Origin: Kineococcus aurantiacus
GTDB taxonomy: Bacteria; Actinomycetota; Actinomycetes; Actinomycetales; Kineococcaceae
Assembly: GCF_013409345.1 (NCBI RefSeq)
Contig: NZ_JACCBB010000001.1
Coordinates: forward strand, 4,464,001 to 4,528,000
Length of the DNA: 64,000 nt
Reading direction: 5' to 3'
Shown here: one piece after another, positions 51,666 through 61,040 of the stretch
How positions within the stretch are numbered: the stretch's first letter is position 1
How the letters are laid out: each line of letters opens with the position of its first letter
Notes under the pieces: model-generated
The model's input: only the letters and a program-made list of their open reading frames with translations
The model's database searches: none
What the model was told of the DNA's origin: nothing
Translations under genes and position numbers: made by a program

Positions 51666-52909
51666 TGACCGAGCACCACGACGTGCTGATCGTCGGCGCC
51701 GGCCAGGCCGGCCTCGCCCTCAGCCACCACCTGACCCGCCGCGGCGTCGACCACGTCCTGCTCGAACGCGCCACGGTCGCCCACGAGTGGCGCGACGGGC
51801 GCTGGGACGCCTTCACCCTCGTCACCCCCAACTTCCAGTGCCGGCTGCCCGGGTTCTCCTACGCCGAGGAGTTCGGCGGGACCGACCCCGACGGTTTCAT
51901 GCCGCGCGAGGAGGTCCACCGCTTCCTGCGCGCCTACGCCGCCAGCTTCGACCCGCCCGTCCGCGAGGGCGTCGAGGTGCACCGCCTGTGGCGCGACGCC
52001 GACGTCTTCCGCCTGGAGACGACCGCGGGCGGTTTCAGCGCCGACCAGGTGGTCATCGCCACCGGCGGGTACCACCAGCCGGTCGTCCCCGCCTTCGCGG
52101 CCCGGATCCCCGGCACGGTGACGCAGCTGCACAGCTCGTCGTACCGCAGCCCCTCGGCCCTGCCCGACGGGGACGTCCTCGTCGTCGGTTCCGGCCAGTC
52201 CGGCGCGCAGATCGCCGAGGACCTGCACCTGGCCGGTCGCCGCGTGCACCTGGCCGTCGGCAGCGCCCCCCGCTGCGCCCGCCGGTACCGCGGCCGCGAC
52301 TGCATCGCCTGGCTGGAGGAGATGGGCGTCTACGACGTCACCGCCGCCGAGGTCCCCGGCGGGGCCGCAGCGCAGGAGAAGACGAACCACTACATGACCG
52401 GCCGGGACGGCGGGCGGGACATCGACCTGCGCCGGTTCGCCCTCGAGGGCATGGGGCTGTTCGGCCGGCTCGACGACGTCCGCGACGGTGTCGCGCACTT
52501 CAGCCCCACCCTGCGCGAGGCCCTCGACCACGCCGACTCCGTCGCCGAGAGCATCAAGGACTCCATCGACCGGTACGTCGCGGCGCAGGGGATCGACGTC
52601 CCCACCGAACCCCGGTACACCCCCGTCTGGACCCCGCCGCAGCAGGAGGCGACGACGCTGGACCTGGCCGCGGTCTCCGCGGTCGTGTGGAGCGTCGGCT
52701 ACCGCGCCGACCACCGCTGGGTCGACCTCGGGGTGTTCGACGGCCGCGGGCGCCCGCGCCAGACCCGCGGCGTCACCGGGACCGAGGGGTTGTTCTTCCT
52801 CGGCCTGCCCTGGATGCACACGTGGGGTTCGGGGCGGTTCGCCGGTCTGGCCCGGGACGCGGAGTTCCTGGCCGACCGGATCTGCCTGCGCTCCCCGGTC
52901 CGCGCGTGA
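51665..52909 (+). CDS. nitH: Flavoprotein monooxygenase/oxidoreductase, MSMEG_0569 family, 414 aa
   Basis: Two dinucleotide folds are visible, VLIVGAGQAGLALSHHL at the N-terminus for FAD and VLVVGSGQSGAQIAEDL near residue 173 for NAD(P)H. WRDGRWDAFTLVTPNFQCRL and the C-terminal LFFLGLPWMHTWGSGRFAG complete the pattern of flavin-containing monooxygenases of the MSMEG_0569 type. It probably oxidises a nitrogen compound handled by the cluster. Confidence 0.88.
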   Translation: MTEHHDVLIVGAGQAGLALSHHLTRRGVDHVLLERATVAHEWRDGRWDAFTLVTPNFQCRLPGFSYAEEFGGTDPDGFMPREEVHRFLRAYAASFDPPVREGVEVHRLWRDADVFRLETTAGGFSADQVVIATGGYHQPVVPAFAARIPGTVTQLHSSSYRSPSALPDGDVLVVGSGQSGAQIAEDLHLAGRRVHLAVGSAPRCARRYRGRDCIAWLEEMGVYDVTAAEVPGGAAAQEKTNHYMTGRDGGRDIDLRRFALEGMGLFGRLDDVRDGVAHFSPTLREALDHADSVAESIKDSIDRYVAAQGIDVPTEPRYTPVWTPPQQEATTLDLAAVSAVVWSVGYRADHRWVDLGVFDGRGRPRQTRGVTGTEGLFFLGLPWMHTWGSGRFAGLARDAEFLADRICLRSPVRA

Positions 52910-53988
52910 GGGTCGCCCTCACGACGTACTCGACGAAACCCCGCGGCGGGGTCGTCCACACGCTCGCCCTCGCCGAGGCCCTCGTCGACCTCGGGGTGGA
53001 CGTGTCGGTGTGGACGCTCGGCCGCGGCGGGGACCAGGCGTTCTTCCGGCCCGTCGACCCCCGCGTCGACGTGCGGGTCGTGGAGTTCGCGGCCCGCGAG
53101 GACGAGGACGTGGGCGCGCGCATCCTGCGCTCGATCGACGTGCTGCGCGCGGGCTTCGACCCGGCCCGCCGCGCCGGCGCCTACGACGTGGTCCACGCCC
53201 AGGACTGCATCAGCGCCAACGCCGTCGGCCGCTGCGTGCGCACCGTCCACCACCTCGACACCTTCACCACCCCCGAGCTGGCCGCCTGCCACGAGAAGGC
53301 GATCGTCGAACCGTTCGCCCACGTCTGCGTCTCGGCCTCGGTGGCCCGCGAACTCACCGACGGGTGGGGGCTGCACCCCACGGTCATCCCCAACGGGGTC
53401 GACGCCCAGCGGTTCGCCCGCGCCGACCCGGCCCCCTGGCGCGACCGCTTCGGCCGGTACGTCCTGGCCGTCGGCGGCATCGAACCCCGCAAGGGCAGCC
53501 TCGACCTGCTGCGGGCCGTCGCGCGGCTGCGGGCCGAGCTGCCCGACGTGGAACTGGTGTTCGCCGGCGGGGAGACCCTGTTCGACTACCGCGGCTACCG
53601 GCAGGAGTTCGACCGGCTCGCCGTCGACCTCGGCGTGCACCCGCGCGTGCTGGGACCCGTCGCCGACGACGACCTGCCCGGCCTGGTCGCCGGGGCGGCC
53701 GCGATGGGGTTCGTCTCCACCAAGGAGGGGTTCGGCCTGGCGGCCATGGAGGCGCTGGCGGCGGGCGTGCCGGTGGTGACGCGCGAACTGCCCGTGTTGC
53801 GCGAGGTGTTCGACGGCGCCGCCCTGTTCGCCGACGACCCCGCCTCGATCGCCGCCGCCCTGCGCACCGCCGTCGAGGTCCCCGACCCCGGGCGCACCCG
53901 CCGCGGCCGCGACCTGGCCGCCCGGCACACCTGGACCGCCGCGGCCCGGGCGCACCTGGCCCTCTACGAGGAGCTGCGCCGGAGGTGA
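52906..53988 (+). CDS. Glycosyltransferase family 4 protein, MSMEG_0565 type, 360 aa
   Basis: The N-terminal GGVVHTLALAEALVDLGVDV and the C-terminal STKEGFGLAAMEALAAGVPV (EX7E motif) are GT4 hallmarks. VLAVGGIEPRKGS is the nucleotide-sugar-binding strand. MSMEG_0565-type glycosyltransferases occur at the end of actinobacterial Nit1C clusters, so glycosylation of a cluster product is likely. The GTG start overlaps the nitH stop. It is the last gene of the run, followed by a hairpin. Confidence 0.85.
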   Translation: MRVALTTYSTKPRGGVVHTLALAEALVDLGVDVSVWTLGRGGDQAFFRPVDPRVDVRVVEFAAREDEDVGARILRSIDVLRAGFDPARRAGAYDVVHAQDCISANAVGRCVRTVHHLDTFTTPELAACHEKAIVEPFAHVCVSASVARELTDGWGLHPTVIPNGVDAQRFARADPAPWRDRFGRYVLAVGGIEPRKGSLDLLRAVARLRAELPDVELVFAGGETLFDYRGYRQEFDRLAVDLGVHPRVLGPVADDDLPGLVAGAAAMGFVSTKEGFGLAAMEALAAGVPVVTRELPVLREVFDGAALFADDPASIAAALRTAVEVPDPGRTRRGRDLAARHTWTAAARAHLALYEELRRR

Positions 53989-54032
53989 CCACCGGCCCGC
54001 CGTGCGCCTGGCCCGGTCCCCGCGGCCGGTGG
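53989..54032. terminator. Hairpin after the Nit1C run
   Basis: CCACCGGCC and GGCCGGTGG form a perfect 9-bp stem with a 26-base loop between convergent genes, so it could serve both. Confidence 0.45.
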
Positions 54033-54040
54033 CCTGGGCC

Positions 54041-54403
54041 TCAGCGCGCCCCCAGCAGGGGCGCCAGGGCCCGCGCCATGTCCCGCGCCCGAGGCAGGTC
54101 CTGCGCGTTCGCCGGCCGCCGGACGGCCAGGACGCCCTCGCGCGGGCTGGGGTCGGTCACGTCGAGCACGACGGCCCGCCCGTCCAGCAGCATGGCGTCC
54201 AGCAGCCGCTCGCCGTCCGCGGCCGCCGAGACGACCCGCGTGCGCAGCAGGTGACCCACGGCGGTCGTGCGCGCCATGCGCAGCAGCAGCGACTCGTCGT
54301 CCAGGTGGTTCAGCTCCGGACGACGCAGCAGGGTCCGGGCCAGCTCGCTGATCTCGGCCGCGGTGGCCGGCGGAGCGACAGCGGGTCGCGAGTGGTGCAG
54401 CAC
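54041..54403 (-). CDS. Hypothetical protein, 120 aa
   Basis: A helical N-terminus (ATAAEISELARTLLRRPELN) leads into a short beta region (AVVLDVTDPSPREGVLAV). Hydrophobic and charged residues alternate normally and codon use is coding-like. No motif is recognised. It converges on the glycosyltransferase gene. Confidence 0.55.
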   Translation of the reverse strand: MLHHSRPAVAPPATAAEISELARTLLRRPELNHLDDESLLLRMARTTAVGHLLRTRVVSAAADGERLLDAMLLDGRAVVLDVTDPSPREGVLAVRRPANAQDLPRARDMARALAPLLGAR

Positions 54404-54720
54404 GGTGGGTTCCTCCGGAGCCGACGGTCACCAGCCCCCCGTGGGCTGACCGTTCCCCCCTTCCGTCGGCGCCCGGCTCCGGTGACCGGATCCGCCGTTC
54501 GGGCGGTTCGCGCGGGGGAGGCCACCACCGGAGGTCCCGGGCCGCGCGCGGCGGGCCCGGGGCACCGTCGCCGCCCCCGACCCGTGAGGCGTTGCACGGC
54601 AACGGCTCGCGTCGCGTCCGGGGGTCCTTGTGGCGCGCCGACCGCCGGGTTAGGGTCCGGGTGAGCGGTTGCCGACCGTGGGGGGCGACGAGGCCGAGGA
54701 GCGCCGACGGTGAGACCACG
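54404..54720. other. Divergent promoter region
   Basis: About 320 bases between the minus-strand hypothetical gene and the hydrolase. TAGGGT at 54651-54656 is a -10 candidate for the hydrolase, giving a leader of about 60 bases. No gene is seen. Confidence 0.4.
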
Positions 54721-55968
54721 ATGACCACCGCCGCGCCGGGACCCTCCGGCGATGACGGGCGCGTGCGCCGGGCGGTCCCGGACGACCCCGCCCCCACGCC
54801 GTCGGGGCAGCTGGGCGTCCCCGACGGCCTCCTCGACGTCGTGGCCCGTTCCTGGCCCCTGTTCGGGGCCGACGAGCCCGACGCCGCCACCGTCCGCCGC
54901 CGGCTGCGCGCCGTCATCGGCGTCCCCGTGCGACCCACCGCGGCCGAGGCCGCCGTCACCGTGCACGAGCGGTGGCGGCGCGACGGCCTGGACGGCGCGG
55001 AGGTCAGCTGGGACGCCGGGTTCGGGCCGAGGGTCGCCGGCCGGGTGCTGCGCCCAGCGGGGGAGACCACCCCGCTGCCGGGGGCGTTGTTCCTGCACTG
55101 CCACGGCGGGGTGAAGCGCTTCGGGCTCGACAAGCTCGCCGACGGCGCCGACGGCCGTCCCGCGCACCCCGTGGTCTCCTCCCTCCGCGACACCCTCTAC
55201 GGCGGTCGGGCCCCCGCCGAGGAGCTCGCCCGCCGCGGTCACCACGTCCTCGTCCACGACGGGTTCGGCTGGGGCAGCAGGCGCACGCCCCTGGCCGCCC
55301 TGCCCCCGCGCAGCCGCGCCGCCGCCGCCCACGAGCTCGCCGACCGCACGGCCCGCGGCGAGCGCTTCGACGAGGCCGGTGAGTACGACGTCCACGCCGG
55401 GGCCGCCGAGGACGCCGTCGCCAAGGCGCTCGGCGTCCTGGGCACCTCCTGGGCCGGGGTGCTGGCCCGGGAGGACCTGCTGGCGCTGTCGGTGCTGACG
55501 GCCGACCCCGGCGTGCGTCCCGGCGGCGCGGCGCTGCTGGGCCTGTCCGGGGGCGGGGCCCGGGCCGCCGTCGCCGCCGCCCTGGCCCGCGACGAGGCCG
55601 CGCTGGCCGGCGCCGTGCGCGCCGTGGTGGTCGCCGCGATGGTCTCCACCTTGCGCGAGGTCCTCCCGCAGCACCTGCACGCCCACACCTGGGCGCTCAT
55701 GACCCCCGGCCTGGGCACCGTGGCCGACTGGCCCCAGGTCGTCGCCGCCGCGGTCCCCACCCCGCTGCTGGTGCAGTTCGCCGCGCGCGACGCGCTGTTC
55801 CCCGCCGACGGGGTCCGCCGCGCCCACGACGTCCTCACCCGGGCCTACGCGGGCGCGCCGGGCGCCTACCGCGGGACCGTCCACGACGCCCCGCACCGCT
55901 TCGACCGGGTCATGCAGGACGAGGCCTTCGACTGGCTGGCCCGCACCCCCGCCGGGGACCACGCGTGA
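54721..55968 (+). CDS. Alpha/beta hydrolase, dienelactone-hydrolase/acetyl-esterase-like, 415 aa
   Basis: The oxyanion region LPGALFLHCHGGVKRFG is followed by HHVLVHDGFGWGSRRTPLAA, the nucleophile elbow LLGLSGGGARA, the acid AARDALFPADG and a terminal His in DAPHRFDRVM. These give an intact Ser-Asp-His order. Large members of this type are often deacetylases or cleave acyl sugars. The ATG at 54721 is preferred over an in-frame GTG at 54661, which is too close to the TAGGGT. No partner is obvious. Confidence 0.78.
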   Translation: MTTAAPGPSGDDGRVRRAVPDDPAPTPSGQLGVPDGLLDVVARSWPLFGADEPDAATVRRRLRAVIGVPVRPTAAEAAVTVHERWRRDGLDGAEVSWDAGFGPRVAGRVLRPAGETTPLPGALFLHCHGGVKRFGLDKLADGADGRPAHPVVSSLRDTLYGGRAPAEELARRGHHVLVHDGFGWGSRRTPLAALPPRSRAAAAHELADRTARGERFDEAGEYDVHAGAAEDAVAKALGVLGTSWAGVLAREDLLALSVLTADPGVRPGGAALLGLSGGGARAAVAAALARDEAALAGAVRAVVVAAMVSTLREVLPQHLHAHTWALMTPGLGTVADWPQVVAAAVPTPLLVQFAARDALFPADGVRRAHDVLTRAYAGAPGAYRGTVHDAPHRFDRVMQDEAFDWLARTPAGDHA

Positions 55969-55999
55969 CCCCGCCCGGCCGGCCCCCGCGCCGCCGGGG

Positions 56000-57142
56000 T
56001 CAGAGGGCGACGTACTCCCAGTGCCACGGCTCGAAGGGGCCGGGGGAACCCTGCGCCCACGCCGGGTTGACGAACCCGAACAGCGCCGCGTTGCGGTCCA
56101 GCCACTGGTGCTGGACCGAGCCCGCGTCCTGCACGCCGCCGCCGAGGTCCACCGCCAAGCCCAGCCCGTGCCGGGAGGTGCCCGGCACCGCGGCCAGCCC
56201 GGGTTTGCGGGACTTGACGTCGACCTGCTCGGCCAGGGACCGGTAGGCGTCGGTCACCGACAGCGGCGCGCCGAACTGCGCCTCGAACGCCTGCGACATC
56301 GCCGCGAAGGCGTGCGCGGCGTCGGCCCGCAGCACCTTGTCGGCGGTCCCGTACAGCGGGCACAGGGCGTCCAGCGGGAGCTGGCCGTTCGCGAAGCCCG
56401 TCAGGGGGCCGCCGGTGCAGCTGACGTCGGTGGCCAGCGACGCCCGGGCCCGTTCGACGACCGCGGGGTCGGGCGTCAGCGCGTCCAGCCCGGCCGCGCT
56501 GCGCTGCTGCGCGGCGTAGGCGAGCAGCTGCTGCTGGACCAGCGCCTCGGCCGAGGCCTTGGCCGTCGCGGCCGCCTCGGTGGTGGCGCGGGCCTGCTCC
56601 ACGGCCGCGCTCGCGGCGGCCGCCGCGGCGGCCCGCGCCCGCTGCGCCCGCTCACCCTCCTCGACGGCGCGCTCGTACTCGCCGCCGACCCGGTCCAGGG
56701 TGGCCAGGGTCCGGCTCACGTCCTGCGACGTCCCGGGGTCCAGCAGCGTCGCCACGGTCGACAGGTCGCGCATCCCGGTCGTCCCGCGGTAGGCCTGGGA
56801 GGCCCACACGCCCAGCTCGCTGCGGCTGGCCGCCAGCGCGGCGTCGGCGCTGGCGAGGTCGGCGCGGGTGGACTCGGCCGCGGCGCGGGCGGCGTCCTCG
56901 GCGTCGACGGCCTGCTGGTAGGCCTCCAGCGCCGCCGCGGCCTGCGCGGCGAGGTCGCCCAGGCCCTGCGGGGACGTCCCGGCGGCCGGCCCGGGGGTGG
57001 GCCCGGCGGTGGGCGAGGCGGTCGCGGGGGCGGGGGCGACGGCCAGCGCCTGCGGCGCGGCGAGGGTCAGCAGGAGCGCGGCCAGACCCAGCGCGGTGGT
57101 CGTGGCCCGTCGGCGGGGCGTGGACGGCAGGAGCGGGTGCAC
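56000..57142 (-). CDS. Secreted VanY-type D-Ala-D-Ala carboxypeptidase, 380 aa
   Basis: A signal peptide (ATTTALGLAALLLTLAAPQA) is followed by a Pro/Thr linker and a long Ala/Glu-rich coiled coil. The C-terminal VanY domain has SRHGLGLAVDLGGG (His and Asp ligands) and EPWHWEYVAL (last His). VanY enzymes trim the peptidoglycan stem peptide. The frame is open to 57238, but GTG 57142 lies near an AAGGA site and gives a normal signal peptide. The coiled coil resembles FtsX-controlled cell-wall hydrolases, so activity may be regulated at division. Confidence 0.8.
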   Translation of the reverse strand: MHPLLPSTPRRRATTTALGLAALLLTLAAPQALAVAPAPATASPTAGPTPGPAAGTSPQGLGDLAAQAAAALEAYQQAVDAEDAARAAAESTRADLASADAALAASRSELGVWASQAYRGTTGMRDLSTVATLLDPGTSQDVSRTLATLDRVGGEYERAVEEGERAQRARAAAAAAASAAVEQARATTEAAATAKASAEALVQQQLLAYAAQQRSAAGLDALTPDPAVVERARASLATDVSCTGGPLTGFANGQLPLDALCPLYGTADKVLRADAAHAFAAMSQAFEAQFGAPLSVTDAYRSLAEQVDVKSRKPGLAAVPGTSRHGLGLAVDLGGGVQDAGSVQHQWLDRNAALFGFVNPAWAQGSPGPFEPWHWEYVAL

Positions 57143-57452
57143 GGGCTGCGTTGGTCCTTCGTCGGCGGTCGGGAGCCCGGGCAGGCTAGTTGACGGTGCG
57201 AGCACACCGGAAACCGAGGGCCCGTCGGTTGTGGACAAAACATGAACACTCCGTAACCAGGTGGCGCCCGAACGTCACGGGTCGGGGGAGGGCCGGCGCC
57301 GGACCCGTTGCCGCCCAACGCCACCGCCCTCCCCGCGCTCCGCGCCCGCCCGGCTGAGACCTTCGTCTCCTCCGGTCCGCGCGGGAACCGCGACCGCGCC
57401 CCGCACGTCGCACGGTCACCGCCGCGCCCGCCCGAGCACCCGTGGAGCCCCG

Positions 57453-57680
57453 ATGACCCCCGACCGCACCGACGCCGTCGCCGCCACCCGGATCACCGGC
57501 GCCATCCCCCGCCTCACCGACGCCACCGTCAGCGCCCTCGCCGAGCACCTGCGCACCAGCGAGGCGGCCGTCGCGGTCGCCGTCCGCGCCCTCCTGGACG
57601 CGGACGTCATCGCCCAGGGGCCGCCCGCCGCCACCGGCGAGGCCACCTACGTGACCCTCGACACCCTGGCCCCCGCCTGA
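57453..57680 (+). CDS. Small helical protein, possibly winged-helix, 75 aa
   Basis: The sequence RLTDATVSALAEHLRTSEAA followed by VAVAVRALLDADVIAQG has the helix-helix-strand pattern of a small winged helix, ending with a short wing (ATYVTLDTL). DNA binding is only a suggestion. The ATG follows GTGGAGC. It ends just before a strong bidirectional hairpin. Confidence 0.5.
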   Translation: MTPDRTDAVAATRITGAIPRLTDATVSALAEHLRTSEAAVAVAVRALLDADVIAQGPPAATGEATYVTLDTLAPA

Positions 57681-57687
57681 CCCGCCG

Positions 57688-57711
57688 CCGGCCCGCCTCG
57701 GGGCGGGCCGG
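57688..57711. terminator. Bidirectional terminator hairpin
   Basis: CCGGCCCGCC-TCGG-GGCGGGCCGG is a perfect 10-bp stem with a 4-base loop between two convergent genes. Confidence 0.7.
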
Positions 57712-57728
57712 CCTCGGGACGGGCCGTC

Positions 57729-58763
57729 TCAGAACAGGGCCGCGTACGCCTGCGCCGACCGCGGCATGCGCGTGCTGCCGGGGGTCAGCGACCAGCGGCC
57801 CCCGTCCCGGTCCACGTTGAACTGCACCTCGTACAGGACCTGCCCCGCTCCCGACCCCCCGTGCTCGACGAAGAACCGGTGCATGTTCTCCACGAACACC
57901 GGTGAGTCGCCGTTCTCGGCGTTGCCGGACCACTCGCCCACCGACAGCGGCAGGCCCACCGACCGCGCGAAGTCCAGGTGCGCGCCCAACCCCACCGGCT
58001 CACCCCCGGAGGTGTCGTCCACCGAGGCGTCCCACCGCGCCTGCGTCGCCACGTACGGGAACTGGTTGTAGTAGTCGACCCCCAGGACGTCCACCACGTC
58101 CGACCCCGGGAAGTAGTCCGTCCACGGCCGCGACGAACCCACCGACTCCCGGTTCACCGACATCACCAGCTGCGCCGCAGGCAGGACCTCCCGCTGCAAC
58201 CGGCGGTACCGCGCCCACGCGGCCTTGACCACCTCCGGGTCGGTGTCGCCGAACGACCAGTCGTACCAGTCCCCGTTCGCCTCGTGCGCGAACCGCACGA
58301 ACAACCTGTTCGCGCTGGCGTCCCCGTCCCGGCGGCACCGTTCCTGCAGCGCGGACCACTTGTCGCGCAGCACCGTCAGCGACCGGCGCCACACCTCGTC
58401 GTGGCCCCCGGCCGCGGCCTGCGCCCACCCCCCGGTCGAGAACGCCCCCACCGCCACGTCCAGCGAACCGCACCACGCGCCCAGCTCGGCCCCGGCGTCC
58501 AGCTGCCGCATCGACACCGCCGCCCCGTCGTCGTCGGCCCACGTCGCGGTGATCTCGGCCGCCCCGCGCACCGTGCCTGAGCGCCCCGACAACCAGTGCG
58601 GCGACCGGTCCCCGGGGGTGCCGGCGCTCGCTGCCCCGGCGGGGGAGGCCGTCAGCAGGGGCAGGCCCGCGACGAGCGCGAGGGCGCCCGCGGCGAGCGC
58701 GCGGACGGTCCGCCGGTGGTGGCGGGCGGGCGTGGTCACGGGCGTGGTCACGGGCGTGCTCAC
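57729..58763 (-). CDS. Secreted GH26-like glycoside hydrolase, 344 aa
   Basis: After a signal peptide (ALAAGALALVAGLPLLTASP) the catalytic acid/base appears in FVRFAHEANGDWYDW and the nucleophile in LPLSVGEWSG, matching GH26-type beta-mannanase folds. Length and the tripartite Trp-rich barrel are consistent. The target would be a mannan or related glycan. The start codon region is a 12-bp tandem repeat giving three in-phase GTGs; the first, at 58763, follows GGAGGA. Confidence 0.75.
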   Translation of the reverse strand: MSTPVTTPVTTPARHHRRTVRALAAGALALVAGLPLLTASPAGAASAGTPGDRSPHWLSGRSGTVRGAAEITATWADDDGAAVSMRQLDAGAELGAWCGSLDVAVGAFSTGGWAQAAAGGHDEVWRRSLTVLRDKWSALQERCRRDGDASANRLFVRFAHEANGDWYDWSFGDTDPEVVKAAWARYRRLQREVLPAAQLVMSVNRESVGSSRPWTDYFPGSDVVDVLGVDYYNQFPYVATQARWDASVDDTSGGEPVGLGAHLDFARSVGLPLSVGEWSGNAENGDSPVFVENMHRFFVEHGGSGAGQVLYEVQFNVDRDGGRWSLTPGSTRMPRSAQAYAALF

Positions 58764-58764
58764 G
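58729..58764 (+). repeat. 12-bp tandem repeat, three copies, spanning a start codon
   Basis: GGCGTGGTCACG at 58729 and 58741, and GGCGTGCTCACG at 58753. On the minus strand each unit offers an in-frame GTG and adds Val-Thr-Thr-Pro to the N-terminus of the glycosidase. Confidence 0.85.
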
Positions 58765-58945
58765 AGGTGGTCCTCCAGGGCGTGACGGCGGGGTGTCGGG
58801 GCACTTCCTACCGGCCCGGCGGCCGTCGGTGCGCGTGTCGCGCGACGCTCGGCGTTGCGCTCTACGCAACGTGTCCTTGAGTGTGCAACCAGTCATCGGA
58901 ACGGGCCCGCGGACCCTGTCCCCGCCCCCGTCTACCGTGAGCGCC

Positions 58946-59755
58946 GTGAAGCTCGACCGGATCTGGCTCGACGTGGGCACCGCGGTGCTCGCCGCCGTCG
59001 TCGGGGCGGCCCTCGCCCTCGACCGCGCCGGCGTGTGGGTGCCCTCGGACCCCCTCGTCGTGACCCTGGTCGTCGTGACCGCGCTGCTCGCGATCGTCCC
59101 GGCCGTGCTGCAGGCGGTCTCCACCGCCCGGGGCCGGCGCGCGGCCGCCGCGCGCGAGCTGTGGGACGACCTCCTGTCGGGGGCGCTGTGGGCCGTCGTC
59201 GACGCCTCCGCGGCCGACCCCCGCGACCTCGCCCTGGCCGGGTACCGCCTCGACGCCTCCCGCCGCCGCCCGGCCCGGCTCTCCCGCGTGCACCGCGTGC
59301 GGGCCCGCCGCCGCCCCGCGGCCTCCGGCGTGCGCTGGGCCCCCGGCAAGGGCGTCATCGGCGAGTGCGTCGCCACCGGCACCGTCGTCGCGCGCGACGT
59401 CACCGCGCTGGACGCGGCCGGGGAGCGGCAGGGGCTGACCCCCGAGGAGTTCCGCCTCGTGCGCGGCAAGTACGCGGTCGTGGTGGCCGTGCCGCTGGTC
59501 GACGACGCGGGGGCCTCCTCGGCGGTCACGGGCTGCCTGGCCCTCGACGGTCCCCCCGGGTCGCTGGAGCAGCTGACGACCCCCGAGGTGCTCGGCGTCC
59601 TCGAGGCGACCTCCCGTGCGCTGCAACGGCTCACCGGTGGCGTCCCGGTCGCCGCGCCGCTGGGTGCCGCACCGGGCGCCGACCGGTTGCGGGCGGCCCT
59701 GGAACGGCAGGCCAGCCCCGCCGACCGGGTGGCGGCCGTGGGGGGTGCCCGGTGA
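58946..59755 (+). CDS. Membrane protein with a GAF-like sensor domain, 269 aa
   Basis: Two spans (about residues 10-26 and 36-56) are followed by a soluble region with [20 protein letters not shown] and [10 protein letters not shown], a GAF-like pattern for small-ligand or redox sensing. The GTG at 58946 is preferred over 58937 because TACCGT at 58933 is then seven bases away, fitting a leaderless start. It overlaps the MoeZ-type gene by GTGA, implying joint expression. Confidence 0.65.
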   Translation: MKLDRIWLDVGTAVLAAVVGAALALDRAGVWVPSDPLVVTLVVVTALLAIVPAVLQAVSTARGRRAAAARELWDDLLSGALWAVVDASAADPRDLALAGYRLDASRRRPARLSRVHRVRARRRPAASGVRWAPGKGVIGECVATGTVVARDVTALDAAGERQGLTPEEFRLVRGKYAVVVAVPLVDDAGASSAVTGCLALDGPPGSLEQLTTPEVLGVLEATSRALQRLTGGVPVAAPLGAAPGADRLRAALERQASPADRVAAVGGAR

Positions 59756-60813
59756 GGCCGCTCGTCGAACCCGGCCCGGAGCTGACCGACGCCCAGCGCG
59801 AGCGGTACTCCCGGCACCTGCTGCTGCCCGAGGTCGGCGAGACCGGGCAGCGGCGGCTCCTGGCGTCCCGGGTCCTCGTCGTCGGCGCCGGCGGGCTCGG
59901 GTCCCCGGCCCTGCTCTACCTGGCCGCGGCCGGGGTCGGGACGATCGGCGTCGTGGACGACGACGTCGTGGAGACCTCCAACCTGCAGCGGCAGGTCCTG
60001 CACGGCAGCACCGACGTCGGGCGCGCCAAGGTCGACAGCGCCGCCGACGCCGTGGCCCGCCTCGACCCCGCCATCACCGTCGTGCGCCACCACGAGCGGC
60101 TCACGCGGGACTCCGCCCCCCGGGTCGTCGCGGGGTACGACCTCGTCCTCGACGGGTCCGACACCTTCGAGACGCGCTACCTCGTCAACGACGTCCTCGT
60201 CGCCGCCGGGACCCCCTGGGTGTGGGGGGCGGTCCTGCGCTTCGACGGGCACGTCAGCGTCTTCGACCCCGCCGGCCCGACGTACCGCGACCTGTTCCCG
60301 ACGGCCCCGCCGCCGGGGTCGGTCCCCAGCTGCGGGGAGGCCGGCGTCCTCGGCGGCGTCTGCGCCGCCGTCGCCTCCGTCATGGTCACCGAGGCCGTGA
60401 AGCTCATCACGGGCGCGGGACGGCCCCTGCTGGGCCGGGTGCTGGTGCACGACGCCTTGGCCATGACGTGGCGGGAGCTGCCGCTGCGCCCCGACCCGCG
60501 CCGCACCGGCCCCGAGGACCTGCCGACCGTCACGGCCGCCGAGCTGCTGGCCGCGCCGGGGCCGGTCGTCGTCGACGTCCGCGAACCGGACGAGCGCGCG
60601 GCCGGGGCCGTCCCCGGCTCCGTGCACGTGCCGCTCGCGCAGGTGCTCGCCGACCCCTCGGGGCTGCCGCCCGGGCCGGTCGTCCTGCACTGCGCGCGGG
60701 GGTCGCGGTCGGCGCAGGCGCTGCGGGCGGTCCTGTCGACCGGCCGCACCGACGTCGTCCACCTCGAGGGCGGTTTCGCGGCCTGGCGGGCGGCGGGCGG
60801 CCCGGTCGGCTGA
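59752..60813 (+). CDS. moeZ: MoeZ/MoeB-type adenylyltransferase with rhodanese domain, 353 aa
   Basis: The ThiF/MoeB nucleotide-binding motif [20 protein letters not shown], the conserved SNLQRQVLH and the Cys-containing [10 protein letters not shown] are present. A C-terminal rhodanese domain (about residues 262-353) carries the active Cys in [11 protein letters not shown]. Such proteins adenylate and thiolate the C-terminus of sulfur-carrier proteins for molybdopterin, thiamine or Cys synthesis. The zinc CxxC pairs of E. coli MoeB are absent, as in MoeZ. The start overlaps the upstream stop (GTGA). Confidence 0.85.
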   Translation: MRPLVEPGPELTDAQRERYSRHLLLPEVGETGQRRLLASRVLVVGAGGLGSPALLYLAAAGVGTIGVVDDDVVETSNLQRQVLHGSTDVGRAKVDSAADAVARLDPAITVVRHHERLTRDSAPRVVAGYDLVLDGSDTFETRYLVNDVLVAAGTPWVWGAVLRFDGHVSVFDPAGPTYRDLFPTAPPPGSVPSCGEAGVLGGVCAAVASVMVTEAVKLITGAGRPLLGRVLVHDALAMTWRELPLRPDPRRTGPEDLPTVTAAELLAAPGPVVVDVREPDERAAGAVPGSVHVPLAQVLADPSGLPPGPVVLHCARGSRSAQALRAVLSTGRTDVVHLEGGFAAWRAAGGPVG

Positions 60814-61040
60814 GGTCGCCACCGCACGGGGTTATCCTGAGCGCGCTCCCGGTGGACTCCGGAACGGACCCGGGGCAGCAGGCGCCCGCCGCACCTCCGG
60901 TGGCCGCCGACGGGACGTCGTCACCGCCCGCGCACCTGCGGGTCGGGGGAGGCGTCCGCTCGCGCGGGACGCTGTCCGCGGGCCCATCGGCCGCGGTGTC
61001 CCGTGCGAGACCCAACCCTCCCTGCAGACCTGGAGCAGTC

